From positions 1 through 52,114 of IMG/VR virus record IMGVR_UViG_3300042462_000264: a stretch of 52,114 nucleotides of DNA, one strand, 5' to 3'. Below, piece by piece: positions 43,101-51,279 of the stretch. A program made the translations under genes and the position numbers. The stretch comes from a virus. Each line of letters begins with the position of its first letter. Position 1 is the first letter of the stretch. Below the pieces are notes generated by a model. That model saw only the letters and a list, made by a program, of their open reading frames with translations, was not told the DNA's origin and ran no database searches.

Positions 43101-43568
43101 ATTTTTCAATGCATTCAAATCAACTGATTGGTTGCCAGGAGATATTGTTAGTCGGAATGCTTGAGGTAATACCCACTTACCGTCAGATGCTCTAAAAATC
43201 TGAAGTTTTGGGAAAAAGATTTCTAGATCTTTATCATATAAAACATGGAATAGAAACTTAAAAGAGTCAGGAGTTCCTTTTTTAGCATAGAAATCTCTTG
43301 CACTTTTAATAATTCTTTCTGTGCTTAATTGAGATTCTTCTGGAAATGAAGGAAGAACTTTTGTTCTGAAATAAGAAAGCAAACTCTCACGAGTTAAATC
43401 AACATCATGATTTTGTTGGAATAACTTAATTTCATAAGTAGGATTTCCAGGTTGCTCTAAGAACTCATAATATTTTTGTAGAAACTCAACAAATGTGGGA
43501 AACTCTGAGCGAATAAACTCAGGAAGTTGAGACTCAATTAACGTTGATACTTTATTCAATGTCGACAT
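40125..43568 (-). CDS. Large baseplate wedge protein in the gp7 position
   Basis: 1147 residues, similar in size to T4 gp7 (1032). The N-terminal 130 residues (LPEFIRSEFPTFVEFLQKYYEFLEQPGNP, LLSYFRTKVLPSFPE, IIKSARDFYAKKGTPDSFKFLFHVLYDKDLEIFFPK) are charged and helical and match the opening of the marine T4-like protein often called gp7-like. The rest is beta-rich. Two GxGY modules (NGGTGYAVNDVLNFTGTGVG, TNRGEGYPIAPNVTVNGSG) occur near residues 670-740. In T4, gp7 with gp10 forms the outer wedge. It starts one base after the gp6 stop. The name is by position and N-terminus, not by alignment to T4 gp7. Confidence 0.72.
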   Translation of the reverse strand: MSTLNKVSTLIESQLPEFIRSEFPTFVEFLQKYYEFLEQPGNPTYEIKLFQQNHDVDLTRESLLSYFRTKVLPSFPEESQLSTERIIKSARDFYAKKGTPDSFKFLFHVLYDKDLEIFFPKLQIFRASDGKWVLPQAFRLTISPGNQSVDLNALKNRKGIGTISRATCIIERVYRSYDAGTNTEIYEAYVSGVTRPFVNGETLDIEYVDTNGTKLVFTETIIGSLSNVRINPRKRGRRYVTGDPVVIYGGLDPGLTSRQKAVAYVNNVTSASIDSTTIVRRGYGFRIAPNSYVDIITKNTSSGVYDGTGNGSGGNIVVSVIDTTSPNANIQLSWGLDAILLSANLTLNVAYDLPNTNPDTTFLVTPAGTTQTTVNIANAPTVSSTNDYYNSTILRILSGTASNGFGANINTVVISDYYGSNTMAILNANTPIEGTVNISGVEVVGNTTYPNLTNFIGGTPGFYNYLYSGKTIEINGEERVIDVVTNANHLTVTSAFSGSATNKKLNANSILTTTPDVTSLVQINSLGDTKLYNSLAFETFNVNPILTTAIISGGADFDSEPPASLNVVATYETDYSSDGFITINPGSFSTYNPVNASIKLSGSGFSTTDDWYNGRRLLLESQYRTIIDYDGASKTAFLDRQFETNINQINILTKTIRMDNRPIILGMGILANVEVINGGTGYAVNDVLNFTGTGVGAAGRVSAVSGGFITAIELTNRGEGYPIAPNVTVNGSGTGAILKAYLLGDGEDITPTATTLGEIIDFKLTSRGAGYISTPNVSLKIYDLYLDPSSNTTNVAEILENDVVYQGTPSAKTFTGIVDGQWGSNNFLRVYNYSGAPANGQLVVTRANITGNLVNVHNTGINVTATVFNGVSYPKTYGNAKAKANAEFLQGLIRYNGYYLNSDGFISSDKRLQDKERYHNFSYELVSEESFDTYKKTILDVAHPAGTRLLPTHVIPEDYNLEFESDISAHEVVLTTNNLIDNCSVAFESNNVISGDGTFDTVANVNDIIVINSANTFRAFSKIITGISNNYSLNIESPCILVGEGKAKINSGNAVVQIAGNTNPIARFISTGDRIMISVDGNLLTKTINSISGNAITLNSNTGITNTTNLTIDTSNPRNYGNPNVPAIVYYVVPSFSNVAYEIVRTT

Positions 43569-43569
43569 A

Positions 43570-45645
43570 TTAGGTTACTTTAACAATATCAATTGAAACT
43601 TGAGATTGATTGTCAATGTCTAGTGTAATGATTGTATTTCGAGCAGAATTAAACAGAGTGTTCTTTGGGGTTGCATAGAACTTCAAGATTTTAAAATTAT
43701 CTCTAACATCGATTGGGCTAAATTGCGTAAGAGTAATTGTTCCAGTAATATAGTCGATCACACCTGCAGAATCAGAATAAATCACTTTGATGTTATTATT
43801 ATCGAAATAGTAAGATCTTAATCTGCCAGTCGTGTTTTCCACGATTGGTTTTAAGATAATATTTGTCAATAAATTATTATCTTGATCATATGCTCTAATT
43901 GCTGCAGTCGTATAATCCGCACCAGGCTTTTTAACATTGACTGCTGTAATCTTTCCGTTTGTTACAATAGCCTCAAGTTCAGCACCGATACCATCACCAA
44001 TAACGTCAAGTCTTGGCGTGGTTGTTAATCCAGAACCACCAAGAACAACTTGAACTGAAGAGACACCAGTAGAAGACAATGGAACTTCTTCAAAGTAGAA
44101 TTCGCGCAAGATGCCTTCGTTGTCATATGCAGTATATGCAGGGCTTGAACTGATTCTATCAGCACCTGTTGAACGTTTTAATTCAGTGTAGTATTTGATG
44201 ACGTAACTTCTAGATGTACCAAGTATTGGTGTTAGTCGTTTTTCGATCTTAACGTCAACATCATTACTTACAATTGATGGATGTGCCATGTCAATTTCAT
44301 GCATTAATCTTGAGATCTTAAAGTATGAATTGAATTGATCCAAGTAGGTATTTGCATATCCATTAATTTTATCACGAACAAGAGTTGAGAGTTCGCCTGG
44401 AGTTAAAGTCGTTGCAGTCGGATCATATGTAACTTTTACATTTAAATTTAAGAAGTTATAATCTGGATCAACGAACTCAGGCGTCACTGTCAAAATACTA
44501 ATTGGATCAATAACTGTATTAATGATATAGTCTTTTTCTGTTCTAGAAATTTCGTATCCAGCTGCAGGTTTAGCTGAAACAAACACTTTACCATAAACTG
44601 GAGGAATATTTTCTTCACCACCCCAAACGTTTACTGATTCGAATGCAGGGTATCTTTGTTGAATCAATGCAATATAATCGTTCTTAGTTATCGCTCTGCC
44701 ATTTGAGGCATATGATTTTGGTGCGATATTTTTAATCTTCTCGATTGACTCTGCAGCGGCACCGCCCAAAGCAATTTGATCAACGACGATGGTGCCTTCA
44801 GTTAAGCCACCAACAGAATCCATCAATCTAAATCCTTTTGCTTTATTTGCTTCTGCGCCTTTACTTACGACATAAGAAACAATAACGATATTTCCATCAG
44901 AAAGTTTCTTTCCAAGAATATCATCTCCAAAATAAATCTTATAATTTCCATTAGTGATTTCGTCTAGGAAATAAACTTTACTTGTTTGAGATAAGATTGT
45001 TGAATCTGTTGCAAGAGTATATGTTTCTTGTGTTAAATCTAAACTTGAATTTTGCACAATCACTTCAAGAGTTGACGTGTCAATGTTTTGATCTAGAAGT
45101 TTAAATTCTTGAAGAGGATTGATCAGCTCATTGTATACAAAAACCTGAGAAACAGGATTGCCTTCATAAATCTCTAGATCTGCAAAGGTAAATGCATTAT
45201 TTGATTTAGTTACAGTGACTTCATCTAAATTTGTGAAGATATAATTGACGCCATCAATTGCTGATGATGCAAATCGTGTGAACTTCGGAAGAGTTAGCGA
45301 AGTGATGGATCCAACTCCAGGATTATTTGCCAATGTGAAACTTAAATCGATTTTTGCTTGAGCACTGCGAATGGAAGAAGGAGTGTATCCTAACATCTTC
45401 GCATGAGAAACAACAGAGTCTCTCAGTGCGGCGGTATCTAAAAACGACTCATTTGCAATCATATTCATATAGAATGATAGGTAATGAGTATTATATGACA
45501 ATAGATCGATCAATTGAGATAAAGTTGATCCCTCAAAGTCGTAATCTGCAAACGTACTCTGAGACTTCAAAAAGTTCTTGAGACTCGCCTTTATTGTAAA
45601 GAAATCTGGTTCTGAAATAACGAGTTTACTTTCGACATTTGCCAT
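43570..45645 (-). CDS. 6: Baseplate wedge subunit gp6
   Basis: 691 residues (T4 gp6 is 660). The diagnostic N-terminal region is present: FADYDFEGSTLSQLIDLLSYNTHYLSFYMNMIANESFLDTAALRDSVVSHAKMLGYTPSS. A central acidic/charged region with NYKIYFGDDILGKKLSDGN is typical of gp6/J-type wedge proteins. Residues about 530-590 hold a GGSG...PG beta module also found in gp7-like and gp8. In T4, gp6 dimers form the ring that holds the hub. It follows gp25 after one base, the order found throughout T4-like phages. Confidence 0.92.
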   Translation of the reverse strand: MANVESKLVISEPDFFTIKASLKNFLKSQSTFADYDFEGSTLSQLIDLLSYNTHYLSFYMNMIANESFLDTAALRDSVVSHAKMLGYTPSSIRSAQAKIDLSFTLANNPGVGSITSLTLPKFTRFASSAIDGVNYIFTNLDEVTVTKSNNAFTFADLEIYEGNPVSQVFVYNELINPLQEFKLLDQNIDTSTLEVIVQNSSLDLTQETYTLATDSTILSQTSKVYFLDEITNGNYKIYFGDDILGKKLSDGNIVIVSYVVSKGAEANKAKGFRLMDSVGGLTEGTIVVDQIALGGAAAESIEKIKNIAPKSYASNGRAITKNDYIALIQQRYPAFESVNVWGGEENIPPVYGKVFVSAKPAAGYEISRTEKDYIINTVIDPISILTVTPEFVDPDYNFLNLNVKVTYDPTATTLTPGELSTLVRDKINGYANTYLDQFNSYFKISRLMHEIDMAHPSIVSNDVDVKIEKRLTPILGTSRSYVIKYYTELKRSTGADRISSSPAYTAYDNEGILREFYFEEVPLSSTGVSSVQVVLGGSGLTTTPRLDVIGDGIGAELEAIVTNGKITAVNVKKPGADYTTAAIRAYDQDNNLLTNIILKPIVENTTGRLRSYYFDNNNIKVIYSDSAGVIDYITGTITLTQFSPIDVRDNFKILKFYATPKNTLFNSARNTIITLDIDNQSQVSIDIVKVT

Positions 45646-45646
45646 G

Positions 45647-46039
45647 TTATCTTAACCTTTGCAAAAATATAGCCGTTGTGACTGGTCTTATAGAGTTTAG
45701 TAAGTAGAATCGAATCGTAACATCGAATCCATCTGCATCAAAATTAGGCGATACACTTACATAATCTACTTTTACTCTTGGCTCAAAATTTGTAATACTT
45801 GTGAGGATTTCTTCTCTAATGTTCATAGCAGTCATGTCATCGAGAGGTTCGAATAACTGCGAAAACACATCGGAACCAAATAAAGGAGTAAACCGACGTT
45901 CTCCTTTATTCGTCAATACAATGTTTTTAACCGATGCAATAATGGCGTTTTCGTTTAATTTGAGTGCAACATCTCCAGTCACAGGATGTTTTGTGAACTT
46001 TAGATCCAGATCAGAATAAACGCGAACAGCTCTTGCCAT
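45647..46039 (-). CDS. 25: Baseplate wedge subunit gp25 (GPW/gp25 family)
   Basis: 130 residues, as in T4 (132). IASVKNIVLTNKGERRFTPLFGSDVFSQLFEPLD is the signature of the gp25/GPW family, with the EPR motif in NFEPRVKVDYVSVSP. The protein belongs to the sheath-wedge junction in contractile tails. It lies between gp5 and gp6 and is preceded by a CATAAATA box 20 bases upstream. Confidence 0.95.
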   Translation of the reverse strand: MARAVRVYSDLDLKFTKHPVTGDVALKLNENAIIASVKNIVLTNKGERRFTPLFGSDVFSQLFEPLDDMTAMNIREEILTSITNFEPRVKVDYVSVSPNFDADGFDVTIRFYLLNSIRPVTTAIFLQRLR

Positions 46040-46059
46040 TTATGAGTCCTCTAAATGAT

Positions 46060-46067
46060 TATTTATG
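46060..46067 (-). promoter_or_regulatory. T4-type late promoter-like box (CATAAATA)
   Basis: CATAAATA on the minus strand, 20 bases before the gp25 ATG, at the end of the gp5 gene. The remaining baseplate genes downstream (gp6, gp7-like, gp8, DUF4815) show no box of their own, so this may start the whole run. Confidence 0.5.
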
Positions 46068-49026
46068 TCTTAGACGGACGAAGAATTGCAACAATTTGCG
46101 CACCTCCGCTGCTGACAAGAGAGACGTCACCAATGCGACCATCACCGATATTACCGTTATACGGTGGTTGAGATCCTCCGATAAAGGTTAGAGATCCATT
46201 TATGTTTTCATAAACGAAGTTGGTATGGTCATTATTCCACAAAACAACATCTCCAGGCTGAGCATCTGATGGCTTAACACGAGTGAAACGATAATCATCG
46301 ATTCGAATTTCAAGATCTCTTGGATTTGGAGTCTGAACATATCGATAGCCATTCTGTTTCAATCCGAAGTTGACGAATGCGATTGCCCATCTCGATTGAT
46401 CGCTCAAATTCCAAAATTCTCTAGAGAATCCGAGATTTCTCCAGAGATCAGTGATATTTGGATTCGACGGTTCGATTCTACCAGAAATTTCAACACCAGT
46501 TTCTCTCCAATAACCGTTTGCTGCGAGAACTAATTGTTTTCTCAGCCAAGCAGATATATCCGCACCATCATTAATCACAATCAAACTCTCTCCCACAACA
46601 TCATTAAAGATCACATCAGAGCCTGAAGTTGATGGTGGTGCAATAAATCTCTTAACGTTTGAATATGGTGAAGAATATGCATAAGGATTTGCAAGATAAT
46701 CTCTTAATAACTTATTGTTTTCTTCTGTTATCGAGTCTTTAAATCTAAAGATTCTATCTGGTTCTAGATGTTTTTGTGTATCAGTTGGAGTTCCTAATTT
46801 AATTGGTTTCTCAAGATAAGATGTCGCATTTACAACTTCTTGCACTTGATTTACATTAATTTGGAACTGATCAGCGATTTCGATTAGAACAAATTGCTCT
46901 TCACTGCTATTTCTTCTCATTCTATCCTTGTTCGTTTTATCTTCATGATACAAGTAAACAATACCATTTGCATCTATCGCAGGCATGCGAGTTAAGGAAG
47001 GATCTGGTATCAATGCAGCAATTCCTCCGCTGCCTGCTACAGATAGAACATGAGAATCCCCGTTCGAATCATATCCTGTCGCTTCCATATTGGTCGCACC
47101 AGCATTTAACAATCCATTAATCTCAACAGAGGATCCAGTGACTCGAGTTGAACTTCCTTTTAGGTGAAGAACATTACTTGAAGTGAAGTATCCATTTCCT
47201 ACACTGTTGATTGAGATATTTCCAGAGGATTGGATCGCCACGTTTCCAGATCTATAATGAATCGTATTCGCAACGTTGAAGTATTGATTTGATTTAGAGT
47301 AAAGAGTGAAATCATTCGCAGTTGATATGTTAGAAGTATTCGAATTTATAATAAGTTTATCATCAACTGAAATGTATTGATTATTAGCAGTGATTGTCGA
47401 TGTATTTGCAATGTCGAAGTGCAGAGTATTGGCTCGCATATTAAATGCGCCACCAACCGATACATTCATATTTGCACTCACATTTGCCTCTAGATTATTC
47501 TCGACTTGCAAGAAACAATCACCAACGACTTTAATATGAGCGTTAGATTCTAAGACAATATTAACCTTTCCTGCAACATAAAGATAATCATCGTTGAGAA
47601 CAATTCTATAATTACTCTTGACGACTTTTTCTACTTTAGTTCCACTTGGATAAAATTCAACAAAACTTCCAGATCTATGCGCTAGATGAACACGCTCACT
47701 TCCAGGAGTATCATCAAGTTCGAACACATGACCAGATTCTGTTTCCATAGCCTTGTTATATGGATATTCAGCTATGTATGGAGAGGCAGGTTCTGACCAT
47801 GATTGATCATTTGCTCCAATTGCAATGATTGAAGATCGCTCTCGGAATTTTTGTGTAACGCTCTTTTCTAATGAGGTTGCAAAATCATTCAATGAAGGCT
47901 TGCCTTGCTCTTCTGGAAGCGGATACTTTAGAGATTTTGCATCTGAATCTGCAGATAAATCTGATTCGTGAATTTGAACACCAAGTCCAGCCCCTGCAGC
48001 TGAGATTGGATTTCTTTTTGTTAAAGTATTTCTTCTTTGCTCAGCCAATGATGACTTTGGAATTGATTTGAATAGATTAGCAGCAATATGTGACAGCGAA
48101 TCTTCACTGATCAGATATTTCCCAGTTGAAGATTTGAGTTTATCGGAACTGATTAACTGAGCTGCTCTAACGAGGTCGCCAGAAGTGATTGCAGAACGAA
48201 CACCGATTCTCTCAAAATCCACATTAAGACCGATGTGATACGCATGAAACGCCAAACCTGCTTTTTGAGCAACGTTTAATCCGTTCCAAACACCATCGCT
48301 AATTGAACTTCGAGCGCGATTTATAGAGTTGTTAATATCAATTCGAAGAAGTGCTGTTGCTTGTTGTGGTGTTATAACAGTGTCAATTCCATTAATACCA
48401 TAAATTGGCACTGTCTCAAAAGAACTGATTGAAACATAACCTTGTCGTAATTCTTGTTGTGTAAACTGATGATCATATCCGATCATACTCTGATCACTTT
48501 CTGTAAGAGACTGTTTGGCTTTTAAAGACAATGGAACATGCAATTTGATACTATTCTCAATGATTTTCAATAATCCGATTCCATCATTAATAATATTCGC
48601 ACTCACTGGATTTTCTGTTCCAGTTCTAGCCTCAGGATAATCAATGGCTGATGGTTTTCTTGGTGAGTTTCTTATTTTACTTGCATCTCTAACGTCACCA
48701 AATCCGCGACCATCTGGAGGATTTTGTTTATTAATTCCAGGAAGAACTCCTAGAATGGCTGGTGATTGAGCGAATGATCCATCAAGGAAAAACCCAACAA
48801 CATACTCGCCTTCTTTTGGTGCAGAGAATGATTCGTTGTTATTGACAGAATATACTGGAATTGCCCATGGTAAATCTTCTGTTGGGATTGCAACAGTATC
48901 ATCTGTGTGTATTCCAAAGATGCGAACACGACATCTTCCAATCTTTTCTGGATCATTGCGATCTTCAACGACGCCAATCCACCATTGAAATCCGTCTTGT
49001 CCAATAAAATTCTTTCTTAATTTCAT
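46063..49026 (-). CDS. 5: Baseplate hub spike gp5 with OB-fold, lysozyme-like and beta-helix domains and a CHAP-like C-terminus
   Basis: 987 residues, far longer than T4 gp5 (575). Residues 1-110 are the gp5 OB-fold (WWIGVVEDRNDPEKIGRCRVRIFGIH). Residues about 148-300 are lysozyme-like: LLKIIENSIKL carries Glu157 where T4 lysozyme has Glu11, and MIGYDHQF matches TIGIGHL, but the Asp/Thr partners are not obvious. Residues about 480-650 form the triple beta-helix spike, with N/V/I alternations. The C-terminal 170 residues resemble a CHAP/NlpC-type peptidase domain, but the catalytic Cys position holds Ala881, while His934 remains. The protein punctures the envelope. It overlaps the gp27-like gene by ATGA, its expected partner. 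Confidence 0.88.
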   Translation of the reverse strand: MKLRKNFIGQDGFQWWIGVVEDRNDPEKIGRCRVRIFGIHTDDTVAIPTEDLPWAIPVYSVNNNESFSAPKEGEYVVGFFLDGSFAQSPAILGVLPGINKQNPPDGRGFGDVRDASKIRNSPRKPSAIDYPEARTGTENPVSANIINDGIGLLKIIENSIKLHVPLSLKAKQSLTESDQSMIGYDHQFTQQELRQGYVSISSFETVPIYGINGIDTVITPQQATALLRIDINNSINRARSSISDGVWNGLNVAQKAGLAFHAYHIGLNVDFERIGVRSAITSGDLVRAAQLISSDKLKSSTGKYLISEDSLSHIAANLFKSIPKSSLAEQRRNTLTKRNPISAAGAGLGVQIHESDLSADSDAKSLKYPLPEEQGKPSLNDFATSLEKSVTQKFRERSSIIAIGANDQSWSEPASPYIAEYPYNKAMETESGHVFELDDTPGSERVHLAHRSGSFVEFYPSGTKVEKVVKSNYRIVLNDDYLYVAGKVNIVLESNAHIKVVGDCFLQVENNLEANVSANMNVSVGGAFNMRANTLHFDIANTSTITANNQYISVDDKLIINSNTSNISTANDFTLYSKSNQYFNVANTIHYRSGNVAIQSSGNISINSVGNGYFTSSNVLHLKGSSTRVTGSSVEINGLLNAGATNMEATGYDSNGDSHVLSVAGSGGIAALIPDPSLTRMPAIDANGIVYLYHEDKTNKDRMRRNSSEEQFVLIEIADQFQINVNQVQEVVNATSYLEKPIKLGTPTDTQKHLEPDRIFRFKDSITEENNKLLRDYLANPYAYSSPYSNVKRFIAPPSTSGSDVIFNDVVGESLIVINDGADISAWLRKQLVLAANGYWRETGVEISGRIEPSNPNITDLWRNLGFSREFWNLSDQSRWAIAFVNFGLKQNGYRYVQTPNPRDLEIRIDDYRFTRVKPSDAQPGDVVLWNNDHTNFVYENINGSLTFIGGSQPPYNGNIGDGRIGDVSLVSSGGAQIVAILRPSKT

Positions 49027-50351
49027 GAGTTAATTACCAAATTCCACGCAGAATTAAATTGTGGGTTAAATCCTATATTGACATTCACTGAGTCTTTGCA
49101 AAGCTCTGCATGACAATAGTAATAATTTTCAATAAGTTGATGACGTATTCCAGTGATTAGATATCTTCCTGACATCATATTGTCTTCTTTGATATTATTT
49201 GGATCTGTTTGTGCATCATTTTTAGGCAAACTGACATTCACAATATCGCCGACTGACAACGAACTATCCCCTGGCAGATCAACATGCAATCTTGTGTTAT
49301 TTAAGAGAGCTATTCGAGCAGCACGCGAAAGTAACCATTTACTTGTGAGCATGTCTTGAAATTTAGGAAACATGCGAACATAACCAGAAGCCTGATTTAA
49401 AGAATTGCCCATTCTATTTTTTGCGTAACTATACGGCAAATATTCATTCAACAGTTTAAGAGATGACTGATTCACACCAAACTGTTCGTATTCAGTCGTT
49501 CGATTCATAATATCAAGTTTCAATAGTTCAGATGCGTATGCTCCATTATTCATGCTATCCAAAACATCAAATACTTGTTTAAATTCCATCTCATCTAATT
49601 TATCATGTCTTGATCCGATGGATTCTAAGAAGTTTTGATTTTTTGGTGAGTAATAAATTGTTTTCTTTGCTGGTCTGGAATATAAACTGCTCAAGGAAAC
49701 AAAATTAAAGCCATTGATGTTCTCGTAAAACATGTATCCAGGAGATAAATCTTTTGGATTTATTGCAAAGGATGCAATCCAATTGATAGCCTCAAATGGT
49801 CTTAAGTTTGGAACAATTAGAGGACTTTTTTCTGGATTAATTAGTAGGCTTGATTGCTCGATGTTATCATCGGTTAGTTTTTCTGGAGAAATCTTTAAAA
49901 AATTTCTAGAAATAATTTTAATAATATCTGAAAGTCTACTCTCCTTAAATGATTTGGAGATGTAGTATTGTTGATTCAACATGAATTCTTCAGAGCAGAA
50001 ATGCAATTTAAAAGTTGCATTTGATGTTCCACGCAAAGTATAATCACTTATCTTGTAGATTCTAAAAACTTTTTGATACCTTTGCATTCCAGGTGTGCTA
50101 AATGCGACAGAAATAAATTCGTTTCCGTGCATCTTCAATCTGTTTAGCAAATCATTTGAGTCAACAAGAGTCGCATCACCACTGATGACATTGTTGAACA
50201 GATCCTCGTATAAATTTATTTCTTGAAAAACGAAATCGACGTCAATGTTAACCCCAAGACAATTGATTAACTTTAATTCTGTTAAAGAAAAATCATACTC
50301 AGAGTACAGACCATCACCAGCTGATCTTCCGCTCGAATTAACATCTTTCAT
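49023..50351 (-). CDS. 27: gp27-like baseplate hub protein
   Basis: 442 residues (T4 gp27 is 391). It starts with a short polar stretch and then SLTELKLINCLGVNIDVDFVFQEINLYEDLFNNVISGDATLVDSNDLLNRLKMHGNEFISVAF, the beta-barrel pattern of hub proteins. KVFRIYKISDYTLRGTSNATFKLHFCSEEF follows. Direct linkage and four-base overlap with gp5 suits the gp27-gp5 hub complex of T4. It lies one base after gp53. Sequence match to T4 gp27 itself is weak by eye, so the name rests on context and on similarity to marine T4-like hub proteins. Confidence 0.75.
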   Translation of the reverse strand: MKDVNSSGRSAGDGLYSEYDFSLTELKLINCLGVNIDVDFVFQEINLYEDLFNNVISGDATLVDSNDLLNRLKMHGNEFISVAFSTPGMQRYQKVFRIYKISDYTLRGTSNATFKLHFCSEEFMLNQQYYISKSFKESRLSDIIKIISRNFLKISPEKLTDDNIEQSSLLINPEKSPLIVPNLRPFEAINWIASFAINPKDLSPGYMFYENINGFNFVSLSSLYSRPAKKTIYYSPKNQNFLESIGSRHDKLDEMEFKQVFDVLDSMNNGAYASELLKLDIMNRTTEYEQFGVNQSSLKLLNEYLPYSYAKNRMGNSLNQASGYVRMFPKFQDMLTSKWLLSRAARIALLNNTRLHVDLPGDSSLSVGDIVNVSLPKNDAQTDPNNIKEDNMMSGRYLITGIRHQLIENYYYCHAELCKDSVNVNIGFNPQFNSAWNLVINS

Positions 50352-50352
50352 A

Positions 50353-51279
50353 TTATTTTGCCAGCATTAATGAACTAAATTGATTCTCAATAGCACCGAT
50401 TATTGAAGACTGTGGCACTATAATTTTTCTTCGCTCTTCGTTTAATTCAACCTCATAATCATAATATGATACAGGAGAAACTGTTGTTGCAATTGTCATT
50501 TGAGCATTTCCGCCAGTCACTGAACTTACAACATTAAATGTATTCGAATAAGAAGTATTTGTGTTGAGAGCAATTACAGTATTTGTTGAGTAATTAAATC
50601 CATTTGCTGTGATTCTATACTTTTTGACTTCAGAAAATGTTGGATCATCTGAGTTTGTTTTTGTCTCTGTTACTTCATAATGACTTACAGTGTTAACAGC
50701 CCACTGGTATCCATCTAAGTTGTTTGTGATTGCAATAACAGTATGTGTTTGCGCTGCCGAGTTAGCAGTTACACCTTTAATGGTGCTACCATTTGCAAAC
50801 ATCTGAGAAGGAAATTTTAATTTTAAAACTTTATTTGTTGAATCATAGGCGACAATTGTTGCATCTGCTGTTGATTTATCGTAAGTAGATGCCCCCTGAT
50901 AGACAATCTCACCTGCAGTATAATAGGTTCCTGGAGTTGCATACGACTCCGCAGTGCTCAAACTTACATTAATTGATCCATACTTTTGTTTGATATATTT
51001 TTCAAAGTCATATGGACCTAGTGGCCAATCAAATTGAGGATCAATGATTTGATTGACAAGAAAAAGAATCCAATGTTTCTCAGGATTTCCATAAACTCTG
51101 TTCGCAATTTGCTCTGCTGTTTCTTCACCCTTTACTTCATATTTAAAAAATAAACTTTGATTTGACAGAATAGAGTCGATAAATTTAACTCTAGCGAGCA
51201 TATCTGGAACAATTTTTGCATTTGTTCCTTCTTTATTGATAGAGTATAATACTCTTGGAAATTTTGAGAAATAAGACAT
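50353..51279 (-). CDS. 53: Baseplate wedge subunit gp53
   Basis: 308 residues, longer than T4 gp53 (196). The N-terminal 105 residues are diagnostic: SYFSKFPRVLYSINKEG, KGEETAEQIANRVYGNPEKHWILFLVNQIIDPQFDWPLGPYDFEKYIKQKYG, which includes the LysM-like stretch of gp53. The C-terminal part is a beta-rich extension (Ser/Thr/Asn-rich) ending in ELNEERRKIIVPQSSIIGAIENQF. gp53 joins wedges to each other and to the hub. It overlaps the gp48 stop as TAATG. Confidence 0.92.
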   Translation of the reverse strand: MSYFSKFPRVLYSINKEGTNAKIVPDMLARVKFIDSILSNQSLFFKYEVKGEETAEQIANRVYGNPEKHWILFLVNQIIDPQFDWPLGPYDFEKYIKQKYGSINVSLSTAESYATPGTYYTAGEIVYQGASTYDKSTADATIVAYDSTNKVLKLKFPSQMFANGSTIKGVTANSAAQTHTVIAITNNLDGYQWAVNTVSHYEVTETKTNSDDPTFSEVKKYRITANGFNYSTNTVIALNTNTSYSNTFNVVSSVTGGNAQMTIATTVSPVSYYDYEVELNEERRKIIVPQSSIIGAIENQFSSLMLAK

